Notes: generated by a model from the sequence alone, not told the origin. Counted from the first letter of the stretch, positions 1 to 8,519 are shown. The stretch: DNA of 64,000 nucleotides from DATLGB01 sp038232275 (GCA_038232275.1 JBBSIC010000011.1:7201-71200), one strand, 5' to 3'. Numbers and translations: made by a program.

Positions 1-170
1 TCGCTGAGTTCGTCCGGCAAACCTACGGCGTGCCGACATTCCTCAATGGCTGCGAACCGCCGCCGCTCAATGTTGCGCTCTATGGGGCCGGGCGGAAGCG
101 GGCCTCACGTGGCGGTAAGAAGCGACGAGCGTCCGCTGCGGTAGGTAAGACGACCACGAATCCGGGGTAG
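1..170 (+). CDS. C-terminal part of an unknown protein (5' end outside window)
   Basis: The third frame is open from the window edge and ends at a TAG at 168-170, giving about 55 residues. The readable part has a normal-looking stretch (GVPTFLNGCEPPPLNVALYG) followed by a Lys/Arg-rich tail (RKRASRGGKKRR) and a Ser/Thr-Asn end. I do not recognise the family. Base composition is slightly less GC-rich than the genes that follow. It is convergent with the small-peptide genes, and a hairpin lies between the two stop codons, which supports a real gene end here. The basic tail might bind nucleic acid, but that is only a guess. Confidence 0.4.
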   Translation, partial: AEFVRQTYGVPTFLNGCEPPPLNVALYGAGRKRASRGGKKRRASAAVGKTTTNPG

Positions 171-198
171 ATCATGTTCCAACTGACCAACGATTTGG

Positions 199-223
199 CT
201 CTGCGCCTAGCCGCGCAGAGTTT
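199..223. terminator. Hairpin between convergent genes
   Basis: An uninterrupted 8-bp inverted repeat, CTCTGCGC (199-206) and GCGCAGAG (213-220), encloses a 6-nt loop and is followed by TTT on the plus strand. It sits between the plus-strand stop at 170 and the minus-strand stop at 236, where a shared terminator is expected. The T-tract is short, so efficient intrinsic termination is uncertain. Confidence 0.55.
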
Positions 224-235
224 CGCTAGACCCGC

Positions 236-436
236 CTAGTTGGACTGGTCGATGACGGCGGTCTGCTCCGCATTGGCGTAGGCGACCGAGTTGTCGGAGG
301 CGACGTTGAGCGCGGCGGCGAGGTTCACCGGCGCGGCGACGTTGGCGTTGAGGAGCGACATCGCGGCGCGCTCCGGGAGCTCCTCGCCGGCGAGCTCGTC
401 GAGGTCCTCGCGGCTGAGCGGCTTGTAGTCGGACAC
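236..436 (-). CDS. Small Asn/Ala-rich peptide, paralogue of the upstream gene
   Basis: A 66-residue protein starting at GTG (434-436). An AGGAG ribosome-binding site overlaps the stop codon of the preceding gene. It is clearly paralogous to the product of 445-654: both share AGEELPERAAMSL near residues 16-28, an NANVA segment, a V-SD-VAYA segment and an identical C-terminus IDQSN. The N-terminal third is acidic and the C-terminal half is rich in Ala, Asn, Val and Gln. There is no signal peptide, transmembrane segment or cysteine. I do not know the function. The acidic leader-like half followed by a variable low-complexity half would suit a peptide precursor or a self-assembling peptide, but no modifying enzyme is visible in the window. 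Confidence 0.75.
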   Translation of the reverse strand: MSDYKPLSREDLDELAGEELPERAAMSLLNANVAAPVNLAAALNVASDNSVAYANAEQTAVIDQSN

Positions 437-444
437 GTGATCTC

Positions 445-654
445 CTAGTTGGACTGGTCGATGGGGGTGGTCTGCGCGGCGTCGGCGTACGCCACGGCGC
501 CGTCGGACAACACGTTGGCCGCGACGGCCGCGTTGATCGGGATCGCCACGTTGGCGTTGACCAGCGACATCGCCGCCCGCTCGGGCAGCTCCTCGCCGGC
601 GAGCTCGGTCAGCTCTTCGTGCGTCAGCGGCCGGAAGCCGGAGTCCTCGGTCAT
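445..654 (-). CDS. Small Asn/Ala-rich peptide, first paralogue
   Basis: A 69-residue protein whose ATG (652-654) overlaps the TGA of the upstream small gene in an ATGA arrangement, so the two are probably translationally coupled. Its stop overlaps the ribosome-binding site of the next gene. The sequence starts acidic (residues 1-22), continues with GEELPERAAMSL, then an Ala/Asn/Val-rich half ending in PIDQSN. It is the paralogue of the 236-436 product; the two align over their whole length with differences mainly in the middle. No known enzyme motif, signal peptide or metal-binding residues can be seen. Tandem duplication with a conserved first half and tail argues for selection on the peptide itself. 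Confidence 0.75.
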   Translation of the reverse strand: MTEDSGFRPLTHEELTELAGEELPERAAMSLVNANVAIPINAAVAANVLSDGAVAYADAAQTTPIDQSN

Positions 655-839
655 GACTGCTTCCCTTCGTCGGGGTTTGAGTGCTGGGAGATCCGACCGG
701 GCGCGTCATCGGTCTCGTCGTCCTGGCGAGCGCCGGCGCTCGGGCGCTCGGCGTTCACCGAGACGACGACATGGACGTCCGCGGAGAGGTCGATGCCGTT
801 CGCCCGCCGCCGGATGCGCTTGTGGATCTCCCGTTCCAT
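651..839 (-). CDS. Small basic/acidic protein, first gene of the tiny-peptide operon
   Basis: A 62-residue protein starting at ATG 837-839. The first 15 residues are strongly basic (EREIHKRIRRRA), then comes GIDLSADVHVVVSVNAE, then a hydrophilic tail rich in Gln, Asp and Ser. The middle resembles the NVA-I-N-AVA segments of the two following peptides, which suggests a common origin, though this is by eye only. Its TGA overlaps the next ATG by four bases, the strongest evidence that it is translated. On the minus strand a TTGACA sequence lies about 40 nt upstream (881-886) without a convincing -10 partner. Function unknown. Confidence 0.55.
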   Translation of the reverse strand: MEREIHKRIRRRANGIDLSADVHVVVSVNAERPSAGARQDDETDDAPGRISQHSNPDEGKQS

Positions 840-925
840 GCCGCCTGGGGTATCCCCGGGCGAAAGGCGACAAACTGGACTGTCAATCGAGCGTGACGCC
901 CCGGGGTCGCGGGTAGGGCGTCGCC

Positions 926-1654
926 ATGACCGCCGGCCCCGAGCGCCTTCGCGAGCTCGTCGAGCACACCGCCCGCGCCTCGAATCCGGAGGCGTCGCTG
1001 CGCGCCCTGTCGGCTCTGCGGTCCGAGCTCGCGGACGTCGAGCGGACCCAGGCGGCCCGCGCGCTGGCCAACGGCAGCTCCTTCGGCGCGATCGCCCGCG
1101 CGCTCGGGATCTCGCGCCAAGCGGCCCACCGCCGCTATCGCAACCTCGCAGGCGGGGAGCCGCCGCCGGAGCCCCAGCCGCGCGGCCGGATGCTGGTCAC
1201 CAGCGAGGCCCGCACGGCGGTCCGCCACGCACGGGCGGAGGCGACGGAGCTGGGGGCGACGGTGGTCGGCAGCGAGCACCTGCTGCTCGGCGTCCTGCAC
1301 TGCCGACGCGCGTCGGTGAGCTGTGTCTTGCGTGATCTCGGAGTCGAGCTCGAGCACGCGCGCGAGTGTGCGCAGCCGACCATCGAGAGCGGCCTCCCGG
1401 AGGAAGACGGAGTGCCCGCCGCGGTGCCGGCGGGGCCCAAGGGGATCTCCGACTACGCCAAGCGGGTCTTCGAGCAGTCGCTGCGCGAGGCCGTGGCCCG
1501 GGGCGACGGCTTTGTCGGCGTCGAGCATGTCGTGCTGGCCGCGCTGCAGGACCCCGACGGGGGCGCGGTCCGGACGCTCGCGGCGCTGGACGTGACCCCC
1601 CAGCAGGTGTACGCAGGGCTCGCCGAGCACGCGGGCCCGGCCACGGCGCCCTGA
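926..1654 (+). CDS. HTH domain fused to two Clp N-terminal repeats
   Basis: A 242-residue protein with two parts. Residues 30-70 form a helix-turn-helix (SFGAIARALGISRQAAHRRY) of the kind found in small actinobacterial DNA-binding proteins. Residues about 88-235 contain two Clp_N (ClpC/ClpA N-terminal) repeats: the first carries GSEHLLLGVL and the second, after an SDYAKRVFEQSL helix, carries GVEHVVLAAL. Clp_N repeats normally recognise substrates or adaptors of the AAA+ unfoldase ClpC. No AAA+ domain follows, so this is not an unfoldase. The likely role is a transcription factor whose stability or activity is tied to ClpC, or a sensor of Clp substrates; that link is inference. It stands alone between divergent small genes and a lipoprotein gene. 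Confidence 0.8.
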   Translation: MTAGPERLRELVEHTARASNPEASLRALSALRSELADVERTQAARALANGSSFGAIARALGISRQAAHRRYRNLAGGEPPPEPQPRGRMLVTSEARTAVRHARAEATELGATVVGSEHLLLGVLHCRRASVSCVLRDLGVELEHARECAQPTIESGLPEEDGVPAAVPAGPKGISDYAKRVFEQSLREAVARGDGFVGVEHVVLAALQDPDGGAVRTLAALDVTPQQVYAGLAEHAGPATAP

Positions 1655-1697
1655 ACCGGCTCATGCCGGGATCGCCAGGTCCCGATGAACAAGGGGC

Positions 1698-3050
1698 ATG
1701 ACGACGTGGCTCACCCGCCTGACGACGGCCTGCCTGCTCGCACTGACGGCCGGCTGCTCCGCCGCGCCGCCGAGCTCGTTCGTGATCCCGACGCTGTCGC
1801 CCCGCCGCGAGGCGCTGGCGTACTTCTCCGCCGGCGCGCCGGTCGTCGCCGTCGTGTCCACAGATCCGCAGGATCCCGAGGTGCGCCGACTCGCCGGGTC
1901 GGGCCTGCTCGCCCCGTTGCAGCGAGCGGTGGAGGCCCAGGGCGTCCACTTCGCGCAGCTGCGGCCCCTGCTCGGCCACGACCTCGTGGTCGGCCAGCCC
2001 GCCGTCGGCGCCCCGCCGCTGGCGGTCCTGCTGACCGGCGACGCGGGCGGCCTGCGATCGCTCGCCAAGGCGCTCGTGCTCGCGCACCGGGCGACGCCCG
2101 CCGGGGTGTACCGCGGCGCGGAGCTCTACGCGGCGCGCCGCTACGCGTTCGCCGTGCGGGGCGCCGTGCTGCTGGCCGGCGCCTCGACGCCGCAGCTGAT
2201 GCAGGCACTCGACACCCGCGTCGGCGACGATGGGTTCGAGGCCGCACAGCTCAATCGGGTGCTCCCGCGCGGCGGGCGTCCCGGCGCGCTCGCGCACGCC
2301 TTCGTCGACCTGCGGCCGCTCGTCGCCCGCGTCCGGCCCGCCGCGCGCACGGTCCCCCTGGCGCGCGCGCTGAGCGCGGCCGGGGTGACGGTCAGCGCCA
2401 GCGCCACCGGACTCGATGCCGTCGTGCTGGCCGACACCTCCGACGCCGGCCTCACCGATGCCGACCTGCTCGCGAGCCACGCACCGTCCGCGCGCGTGCC
2501 GGTCCCGCGCGCCGCCTCCGCGCTCGCGGTCACCGACCTCGGCCGCTTCCTGCAGGCGGCCGAGCGCGCCGCGCGCATCGCGCTCCCCGTCGGGATCCTG
2601 CGGATCGACGCGCTGCGCGAGCGGCTCCGCGTTGCGGGCGTCAAGCTCTCCGCCGAGCTGCTGCGGGGCCCGGCGAGCCTGACGGCGCTCCGGGACGCGA
2701 AGCTGCTGCGCCTGGAGCCCGCGCACCCGCGGGCGCTCGCCCGCGCACTCAGCCGGGCCGCCCGCCGGCTGCGCGCGCCGCACTGGGCGATCAGGTCCGA
2801 GGACGGCCTCTACGCGGTCCGCGACCGCGGGCAGGTCGTGCTGCGGCTCGGCCTGGTCGACGGCGTCCTGGTCGCCGGCCGCGTCCGCGCCGCGACGCTC
2901 ACCCGGTTCGCCGCGGTGCCCGTCAGCCCCGTGCGCGGGCCCGTCGCCCTGCGCCTCTCACCGCTCGCCGTGTGGTTCCCGCGGCCGGTCGTGGCCACGC
3001 TGCGGGGCACGCCCGACGCGCTGCGCGTCGACGCGCACGCCGGGTTCTAG
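1698..3050 (+). CDS. Secreted lipoprotein, DUF3352-like
   Basis: A 450-residue protein with a type II signal peptide: basic start, hydrophobic ACLLALTAG and a lipobox ending at Cys20. It should be anchored to the outer face of the membrane. The rest is Ala/Arg/Leu-rich with repeated beta-strand/helix segments that test whether a value is high or low (AYFSAGAPVVAVV, LLTGDAGGLRSLAKAL, LALTVTDLG-like blocks), resembling the DUF3352 proteins common in Thermoleophilia. No catalytic motif is seen. A purine-rich AAGGGG lies only one base before the ATG, too close to be a normal ribosome-binding site, but no better start keeps the signal peptide. It converges with the M23 peptidase gene and overlaps it by four bases. 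Confidence 0.7.
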   Translation: MTTWLTRLTTACLLALTAGCSAAPPSSFVIPTLSPRREALAYFSAGAPVVAVVSTDPQDPEVRRLAGSGLLAPLQRAVEAQGVHFAQLRPLLGHDLVVGQPAVGAPPLAVLLTGDAGGLRSLAKALVLAHRATPAGVYRGAELYAARRYAFAVRGAVLLAGASTPQLMQALDTRVGDDGFEAAQLNRVLPRGGRPGALAHAFVDLRPLVARVRPAARTVPLARALSAAGVTVSASATGLDAVVLADTSDAGLTDADLLASHAPSARVPVPRAASALAVTDLGRFLQAAERAARIALPVGILRIDALRERLRVAGVKLSAELLRGPASLTALRDAKLLRLEPAHPRALARALSRAARRLRAPHWAIRSEDGLYAVRDRGQVVLRLGLVDGVLVAGRVRAATLTRFAAVPVSPVRGPVALRLSPLAVWFPRPVVATLRGTPDALRVDAHAGF

Positions 3051-3943
3051 CCCGCCGCCCACGCCCTGAGCGCCGGGAGCGGGTCGATCGGCTCCGACCC
3101 CGCGGCGAACCAGCCGTCGGGCCAGAGCTCGAAGTGCAGATGCGCACCCTGGGCGTCGCCGGTGTCGCCGACCTGGCCGAGCGCCTGCCCGGCCGCCACC
3201 GCATCGCCCTTGGCGACGAGCTCCGATCCGGCGACGAGGTGCATGAAGACGTAGTCCGCCCCGCGGGCGTCGCGGATGACGAGGTAGTGGCCGGCGCCGC
3301 TCGGCTGCACGGCGCGCCAGTAGACGCTGCCTGAGACCGGGCTAACGAGCGGGGTGCCCATGGCGGCGATCACATCCTGGCCCTGGTGGGCGTGGCCGGC
3401 GCGCCTGGCGCCGAAGCGGGCGTCGGCGCCGCCGAAGGAGAACGGGCCCACGACGGGGAAGACCCCGTCCGCCGAGGCGGCGACCGGCGTCGGCGGCGGC
3501 GCGGCGGCGACCGTCAGCGGGAACCGGCCCGCGGTCTCAGACGTCCGTACGAGCCGGTGGCCCCGGCCGTCGGTGGCGTGCAGGCGCGCGGTGTAGGCGC
3601 CGGCGGGGAGGACGGCCGGCGTCCAGCGCCGCGTGACGGTCACGCCGGCGCGCCGGCGGCCGAGCCTGACCATGGCGACGGGCCGGCGGGTGCCGGTGCG
3701 GACGAGGTCGACCCGCACGCGGACGCGCCTGGCCCGGCCGACGATGCGAAAGCTGATGGTGACCGGCGCGCCGGCGACGACGCTGCCGGGGGCGACGCTG
3801 AAGGCCGCCGGCCGGATGCCGGTCACGACGCCGGCCCGCGACCCGCCCGACCCGGCGCCGGAGGGCGGGGCCTCAGACTGGGCGGCGGCCGTGGCCGGGA
3901 CGGCCAACGTCGCGAGCAGCGTGGCGTAAAGCGCGCGTCGCAT
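3047..3943 (-). CDS. Secreted M23-family metallopeptidase
   Basis: A 298-residue exported protein. Residues 1-21 are a signal peptide ending in ATAAAQ. A beta-sandwich-like region follows (about 35-140), then a lysostaphin-type M23 domain (about 170-290). The metal ligands are visible as H-QGQD (HxxxD) after a GRAxHxHQ-like segment and as the HLHFE motif near the C-terminus. M23 enzymes cut peptide bridges of peptidoglycan, so the likely job is cell-wall remodelling outside the membrane. The N-terminal sandwich may position the domain on the wall. The last codons overlap the convergent lipoprotein gene. Confidence 0.88.
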   Translation of the reverse strand: MRRALYATLLATLAVPATAAAQSEAPPSGAGSGGSRAGVVTGIRPAAFSVAPGSVVAGAPVTISFRIVGRARRVRVRVDLVRTGTRRPVAMVRLGRRRAGVTVTRRWTPAVLPAGAYTARLHATDGRGHRLVRTSETAGRFPLTVAAAPPPTPVAASADGVFPVVGPFSFGGADARFGARRAGHAHQGQDVIAAMGTPLVSPVSGSVYWRAVQPSGAGHYLVIRDARGADYVFMHLVAGSELVAKGDAVAAGQALGQVGDTGDAQGAHLHFELWPDGWFAAGSEPIDPLPALRAWAAG

Positions 3944-4005
3944 CTACCCGGTCAGGATCGGGCCGCGGCGCCTCGCGCGCGACTCGTGCAAGCCGTCGTG
4001 CGCGC

Positions 4006-6288
4006 TCAGGCGGGCGCGCGGTGGGCGAGCATCCGCCCCATGAGCTCGGCGGCGCCGCGCTTGTGCAGGGGCTCGTTGAGGTTGCCGCACTTGGGCGACT
4101 GCACGCACGACGGGCAGCCGGACTCGCACGGGCACTCGGTGATCAGCCGGTGCGCGTCGGCGACGAGCGCGTCGAAGACGAGGTAGCCCCGCCGCGTGAT
4201 GCCGATCCCGCCGGGGTGGCCGTCGTAGATGAAGATCGTGGCGCCGCCCGTCTGCGGGTGCAGGTTGGTCGACAGGCCGCCGATGTCCCAGCGGTCGCAC
4301 ATCGCCAGCAGCGGCAGCACCGCGATCTGGGAATGCTCGGCGGCGTGCAGCGAGCCGAGCAGGGCATCGACGGGGAAGTCGGCGAGCAGCCCGTCGGGCA
4401 GCTCGTACCAGAGCGCCTGCGTGGAGAACGAGGTCGTCGGCAGGTCGAGCGCGACCAGGTCGATCTGCTGGTGGTCGGCGTGGCTGCGGCGCTGGTAGGC
4501 GATCACGGTCTCGGTGACCCGCACCACGCCGAAGGACAGGATGACGCCGAGATGGTCTCTGCGGTCCAGCAGCCGCTCGATCTGGGTGTCCGTCTCCTTC
4601 TTGGGCTGCGTGTACCAGTCGCCGTCGAAGGGCTCCACGAGCGCGTGGCGCGCCTCGAGGTCGAGCGTCTGGACCTCGTAGGAACGGCCCATGTGCAGGT
4701 AGATCGCGCCCTCGTGCACGGTCGTGAACGCGCGCGCGGTCTCGACGGTGCCGAGCAGCTCGCCCGAGATCGACTCGATGATCGCGAAGCTGTCCGACCC
4801 CGCCGAGCGCAGCGACACGTCGCCTGCGGGGTAGCCCTCGGCACGCCGCAGGACGTAGCGGCCGTGGCGGTCCTGGCGCAGGTGGCCGCCGGCGACCAGG
4901 CGCTTGGCGTGCCACTCCCAGTCGACTCCGAGCGTCGCGCCGTCGGCGGGCACAAGCGGCGCCTCGTGCGCCGCGCACAGCAGGTGCCCGGCGTATATCT
5001 GCTCGTTGGAGTGGTCGAGGATCGCCGACTCCACGGGGCGGTCGAGGAACTCGTCCGGGTGCCGGCAGAAGAACTGGTCCAGCGCGTCCTCCCCCGCGAC
5101 GTAGACCGCCAGCCCGCGCCCGCGGCGGCCCGCGCGGCCCCACATCTGGCGCAGCGAGGCGACCGTCCCCGGGAAGGTGACCACGACCGCGGCGTCGAGC
5201 TCGCCGATGTCGATGCCCAGCTCCAGCGCGTCGGTGGCGATCACCCCGAGCAGTTCGCCCGCGACGAGCGCGCGCTCGAGCTCGCGCCGCTGCTGGGCCG
5301 TGTAGCCGGCGCGGTAGGGCGCGATGCGGGCGCCCAGCAGGGGATGGCCGAGCGCCTCGAGGCGGTCCCGGGTGAAGCGCGACATCAGCTCGACGGCGCG
5401 GCGGGACTTCATGAAGCAGATCGTCCGCGCGCCGCCCGCGACCAGCTCGGCGACGAGGTCCGAGGCCTCGGCGAGCGGGGACCGGCGGGCGCCGAGCGCG
5501 ACGTCGGTCAGCGGCGGGTTCCACATCGCGATCGTCCTGCCGGCTCCCGGCGAGCCGTCGTCGTCGACGAGCGCGAAGTCCTCCAGGCCCGTCAGGCGCT
5601 GCGCGAGCTCGACCGGGTTGGCGATCGTGGCGCTGGCGAGCACGAAGCGGACGTCGCGGCCGCTCACGCGCCGCAGCCGGCGCAGCACGTTGGCGACGTG
5701 CGAGCCGAAGACGCCGCGATAGACGTGCGCCTCGTCGACGACGACGGCCTGCAGGTTGGCGAGGAAGCTCGCCCAGGCCGGGTGGTTGGGCAGGATCGCC
5801 AGGTGCAGCATGTCGGGGTTGGTGAGGATCAGGTTCGCGTTGCGGCGGATCGCGCCGCGCGACTCGCGCGGCGTGTCGCCGTCGTAGATCGCGGGCCGCA
5901 GGCCGGGGAGCTCCAGCGTCGCCAGGGCGCGCGCCTGATCCTGCGCGAGCGCCTTGGTGGGATACAGATACAGCGCCCGGGCGGTCGGGTCGCGGCACAG
6001 CGCGTCGAGCACGGGCAGGTTGAACGCGAGCGACTTGCCCGACGCCGTCCCGGTGGTGACGATCACGTCGGCAGTCGCGGAGGCGTCGAACGCCTCGGCC
6101 TGATGCGACCACAGTCCGTCGATCCCGCGAGCCGCGAGGGCGGTCGCGACGGCGGGGTGCAGATCGGGCGGGATCGGCGCGATCCGGGGCTCGCGACCGT
6201 GCTGCGCGCTGCTCTCGACGAGCCGCTCGTCCTCCCGCCCGGCCGCCAGCAGGCCGTCCCACGGCTCGACTCGGCGGGTGACGGACAC
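4006..6288 (-). CDS. DEAD/DEAH-box helicase with C-terminal Cys cluster (MrfA/YprA type)
   Basis: A 760-residue superfamily 2 helicase. Walker A is TGTASGKS (Lys85), motif II is VVDEAH, motif III lies in LASATI, and the second RecA domain has IATDALELGIDIG and a Q/R-rich GRAGRRGRG. The C-terminal region resembles DUF1998: Cys residues cluster in ECPCESGCPSCVQSPKCGN, expected to bind zinc. This domain order matches Bacillus MrfA, a 3'-5' DNA helicase in a nucleotide-excision-type repair route for mitomycin C damage. Typical MrfA length is about 750 residues. The companion exonuclease MrfB is not adjacent. A long antisense open frame across the gene is a GC-rich shadow. Confidence 0.9.
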   Translation of the reverse strand: MSVTRRVEPWDGLLAAGREDERLVESSAQHGREPRIAPIPPDLHPAVATALAARGIDGLWSHQAEAFDASATADVIVTTGTASGKSLAFNLPVLDALCRDPTARALYLYPTKALAQDQARALATLELPGLRPAIYDGDTPRESRGAIRRNANLILTNPDMLHLAILPNHPAWASFLANLQAVVVDEAHVYRGVFGSHVANVLRRLRRVSGRDVRFVLASATIANPVELAQRLTGLEDFALVDDDGSPGAGRTIAMWNPPLTDVALGARRSPLAEASDLVAELVAGGARTICFMKSRRAVELMSRFTRDRLEALGHPLLGARIAPYRAGYTAQQRRELERALVAGELLGVIATDALELGIDIGELDAAVVVTFPGTVASLRQMWGRAGRRGRGLAVYVAGEDALDQFFCRHPDEFLDRPVESAILDHSNEQIYAGHLLCAAHEAPLVPADGATLGVDWEWHAKRLVAGGHLRQDRHGRYVLRRAEGYPAGDVSLRSAGSDSFAIIESISGELLGTVETARAFTTVHEGAIYLHMGRSYEVQTLDLEARHALVEPFDGDWYTQPKKETDTQIERLLDRRDHLGVILSFGVVRVTETVIAYQRRSHADHQQIDLVALDLPTTSFSTQALWYELPDGLLADFPVDALLGSLHAAEHSQIAVLPLLAMCDRWDIGGLSTNLHPQTGGATIFIYDGHPGGIGITRRGYLVFDALVADAHRLITECPCESGCPSCVQSPKCGNLNEPLHKRGAAELMGRMLAHRAPA

Positions 6289-6416
6289 GATTAGATGGGT
6301 GATTCCACGCCCCCGCGGCCCCGGATCACGGTCCTGGCACGTCGCCGGATCGCGCCGGTCCGGCTTGCCCGTGCTACCAGTACGGGCTTCACCGGCCCGT
6401 CACGCCCGGCTCGGCC

Positions 6417-7334
6417 ATGACCGCGCCCGGAACCACGGATCTCGTGGAATCACCCATCTGGGGCAATACTAGGAGCGTGGTCCGCACCTTCCACCACTCC
6501 AGCTACCCCGTCGACCGACTCGCCGTCGAGCGCTCGGCGACCGTCTCGGTCGTGGTCCCGACGCGGGAGTGCGCGGCCACGATCGCCCCGATCGCCGCGA
6601 CCCTGATGGACCTCGTGGGGCGCGGCGCGGTCGACCAGGTGCTGATCGTCGACGCCGACTCGGCGGACGGGACGGCGCGCGTCGCCGCCGCCGAGGGGGC
6701 GCCCGTCCTCTCCGAGCGGCGGCTGCTCGCGCAGTACGGCGCCGTGCGCGGGAAGGGCGACGCCATGTGGCGCGCGCTGTCGGCCTGCACCGGCGACGTC
6801 GTCTGCTTCTTGGACGGGGACTCGGGGCACTTCGGCGAGCACTTCGTGACCGGGACGCTGGGCCCGCTGCTGCTCGAGCCCGACGTCGCGTTCGTCAAGG
6901 CGTTCTTCCGCCGCCCGTTTCGCACCCTGCGCGACGAGTCGCCCGAGGGCGGCGGCCGCGTCACCGAGCTGACCGCCCGGCCGCTGCTGCGGCGCTTCTG
7001 GCCCGAGCTCGCCGACGTCCGTCAGCCGCTCGCCGGGGAGATGGCCGCGAGCCGCGAGCTGCTGTGGCGGCTGCCCTTCTCGGTGGGCTACGCGGTGGAG
7101 ACGGCGCTGCTGCTCGACGTCTATCGCGAGGTCGGGGCGGCGGGGGTCGCGCAGGTCGACCTCGACGTCCGCCAGAATGCGCACAAGCCCCTGGCCGAGC
7201 TCGCGCCGATGGCGGACGAGGTTGTCGCCGCCGCCATGGTGCGCCTCGAGCGCGAGGGGCGCCTCCAGGACGCCGGCACGCCGGGTCCCGTCGAGCGTCC
7301 GCCGATGGGCGACGTGCTCGCGGCCGCCGCCTGA
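6417..7334 (+). CDS. gpgS: Glucosyl-3-phosphoglycerate synthase
   Basis: A 305-residue GT81 enzyme that transfers glucose from an NDP-glucose to 3-phosphoglycerate, the first step toward glucosylglycerate or methylglucose lipopolysaccharides. Features shared with mycobacterial GpgS include the TVSVVVPTRE start of the GT-A fold, VDADSADGT, GKGDAMWRAL, the metal-binding DGD (DxD) after VVCFL, VKAFFRRPF, GGGRVTELTARPLL, QPLAGEMAASRELL and the C-terminal RPPMG. The ATG at 6417 gives an N-terminal tail of about 20 residues; a GTG at 6478 starting VVRTFHHSSY is also possible. The neighbouring glycerate kinase makes a phosphoglycerate and may supply substrate. Confidence 0.93.
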   Translation: MTAPGTTDLVESPIWGNTRSVVRTFHHSSYPVDRLAVERSATVSVVVPTRECAATIAPIAATLMDLVGRGAVDQVLIVDADSADGTARVAAAEGAPVLSERRLLAQYGAVRGKGDAMWRALSACTGDVVCFLDGDSGHFGEHFVTGTLGPLLLEPDVAFVKAFFRRPFRTLRDESPEGGGRVTELTARPLLRRFWPELADVRQPLAGEMAASRELLWRLPFSVGYAVETALLLDVYREVGAAGVAQVDLDVRQNAHKPLAELAPMADEVVAAAMVRLEREGRLQDAGTPGPVERPPMGDVLAAAA

Positions 7335-7339
7335 GTGAG

Positions 7340-8446
7340 CTAGCCGCGGCGCAGCACGGCTCGCGACCACCAGGCGGAGATGCGCGCCCAGCGCCGCCGC
7401 CACCAGGTCCCCGAGCGCGCGGCGAAGCGCGCGGGCGGCGGCGTCGTGGTCCGCACGCGCGCGACCCACTCGTCCAGCGGCAGCTCGCCGGAGATCAGCC
7501 CGGCGAGGGCGGACACGATCGGCGCCTCGACCCCGGCGCGCTCGAGCGCGCGGTCGAGCAGCGGGACGAGGTCGAGCGCCTCCACGGCCTGGCCGATGCG
7601 CTCGGAGATCTCCGCGGCGGGCACGCCCTGGGCGAGCAGCTCGCCGGCGCGGCGGTTGCGGCTCTGCGGGGCGAGCGCGGTCCCGACGAGGTCGCCCGTG
7701 CCGGCGAGCCCGATCAGCGACTCCGGCCGCGCGCCCTGCATCTCGGCGAAGCGCCAGACCTCGAGGAACACGTGGCCGGCCGCGGCACCCGCGGCGTTGA
7801 GCCCCTGGGCCTCGGTCGCGCTCGCGGCGAGGGCGGCGGCGTTCTTGGCGGCGCCGGCGAGCTCGACGCCGATCGGGTCGTTGGAGAGCTCGCACACCAC
7901 CCCGGCGCGCTGGAAGACGTCGGCGAGCGTGAGCGTCAGCCGCTCGTCCGTGCCGGCGGCCACCAAGGCGGCGCCCTCGGTGACCATCTCGCGCGCGTGG
8001 GCGGGTCCGCCGATGCACGCTACGCGCTCGGGGCCGAGCGTGGACGCGAGCAGGACCGTGGGGGCGATGCCGTGCGGCGGCACGAGCCCCTTCGCGAGCG
8101 ACACCACGGGCGTGCGCGCGCGCAGTCCCGCGGCGGGAAGCCCCGCGATCACGGGCTCAAGGCCCCCGGAGGGGACGCCGAGGAAGACGAGGTCGGCCCG
8201 CGCGAGGCCGGCCGAGATCGCCTCCACGCGCAGCTGCGAGGGCAGCTCGATGCCCGGGAGGTAGGCCTGGTTCTCGCCGTCGGCCGTCAGCTGCTCCGCC
8301 TGCGCCTCCGTGCGCGCCTGCAGCGTGGTGCGAAAGCCGCCGCGCGCCAGGAGCACCGCGACCGCCGTGCCGAAGGAGCCGGCGCCGATGACGACCGCGC
8401 GCCGGGTGCCCGGGGACGGGAGGCTCAGATGCGGCCGCGGAGGCAT
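7340..8446 (-). CDS. gpsA: Glycerol-3-phosphate dehydrogenase [NAD(P)+]
   Basis: A 368-residue cytoplasmic enzyme that reduces dihydroxyacetone phosphate to sn-glycerol 3-phosphate for phospholipid synthesis. The Rossmann motif is GAGSFGTAVAVLLARGG (residues 21-37). Family blocks follow: SLAKGL, CIGGPAHAREM and the catalytic AAKNAAALAAS. A helical C-terminal domain ends around residue 330, and an extra basic tail of about 35 residues (WWRRRWARIS) follows, longer than the usual roughly 330-340 residues. The ATG at 8446 leaves a short proline-rich extension before the Rossmann fold. It converges with gpgS, five bases from its stop. Confidence 0.92.
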   Translation of the reverse strand: MPPRPHLSLPSPGTRRAVVIGAGSFGTAVAVLLARGGFRTTLQARTEAQAEQLTADGENQAYLPGIELPSQLRVEAISAGLARADLVFLGVPSGGLEPVIAGLPAAGLRARTPVVSLAKGLVPPHGIAPTVLLASTLGPERVACIGGPAHAREMVTEGAALVAAGTDERLTLTLADVFQRAGVVCELSNDPIGVELAGAAKNAAALAASATEAQGLNAAGAAAGHVFLEVWRFAEMQGARPESLIGLAGTGDLVGTALAPQSRNRRAGELLAQGVPAAEISERIGQAVEALDLVPLLDRALERAGVEAPIVSALAGLISGELPLDEWVARVRTTTPPPARFAARSGTWWRRRWARISAWWSRAVLRRG

Positions 8447-8519
8447 TCACTGGCGTACACCGGCGCAGGCGCGGAGTCACGGCCGCCCTGGGAGCGTGTT
8501 CGCTGCACGCCGTGGCTCC

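Noticed and set aside
881..886. TTGACA as -35 box for the small-peptide operon
   Set aside because: No AT-rich -10 box at 16-19 bp spacing, so I do not call a promoter.
4021..6294. Open frame of 757 codons antisense to the helicase gene
   Set aside because: Composition is Arg/Gly/Val/Asp shadow of a GC-rich gene; no domain, and the minus-strand product is a clear helicase.
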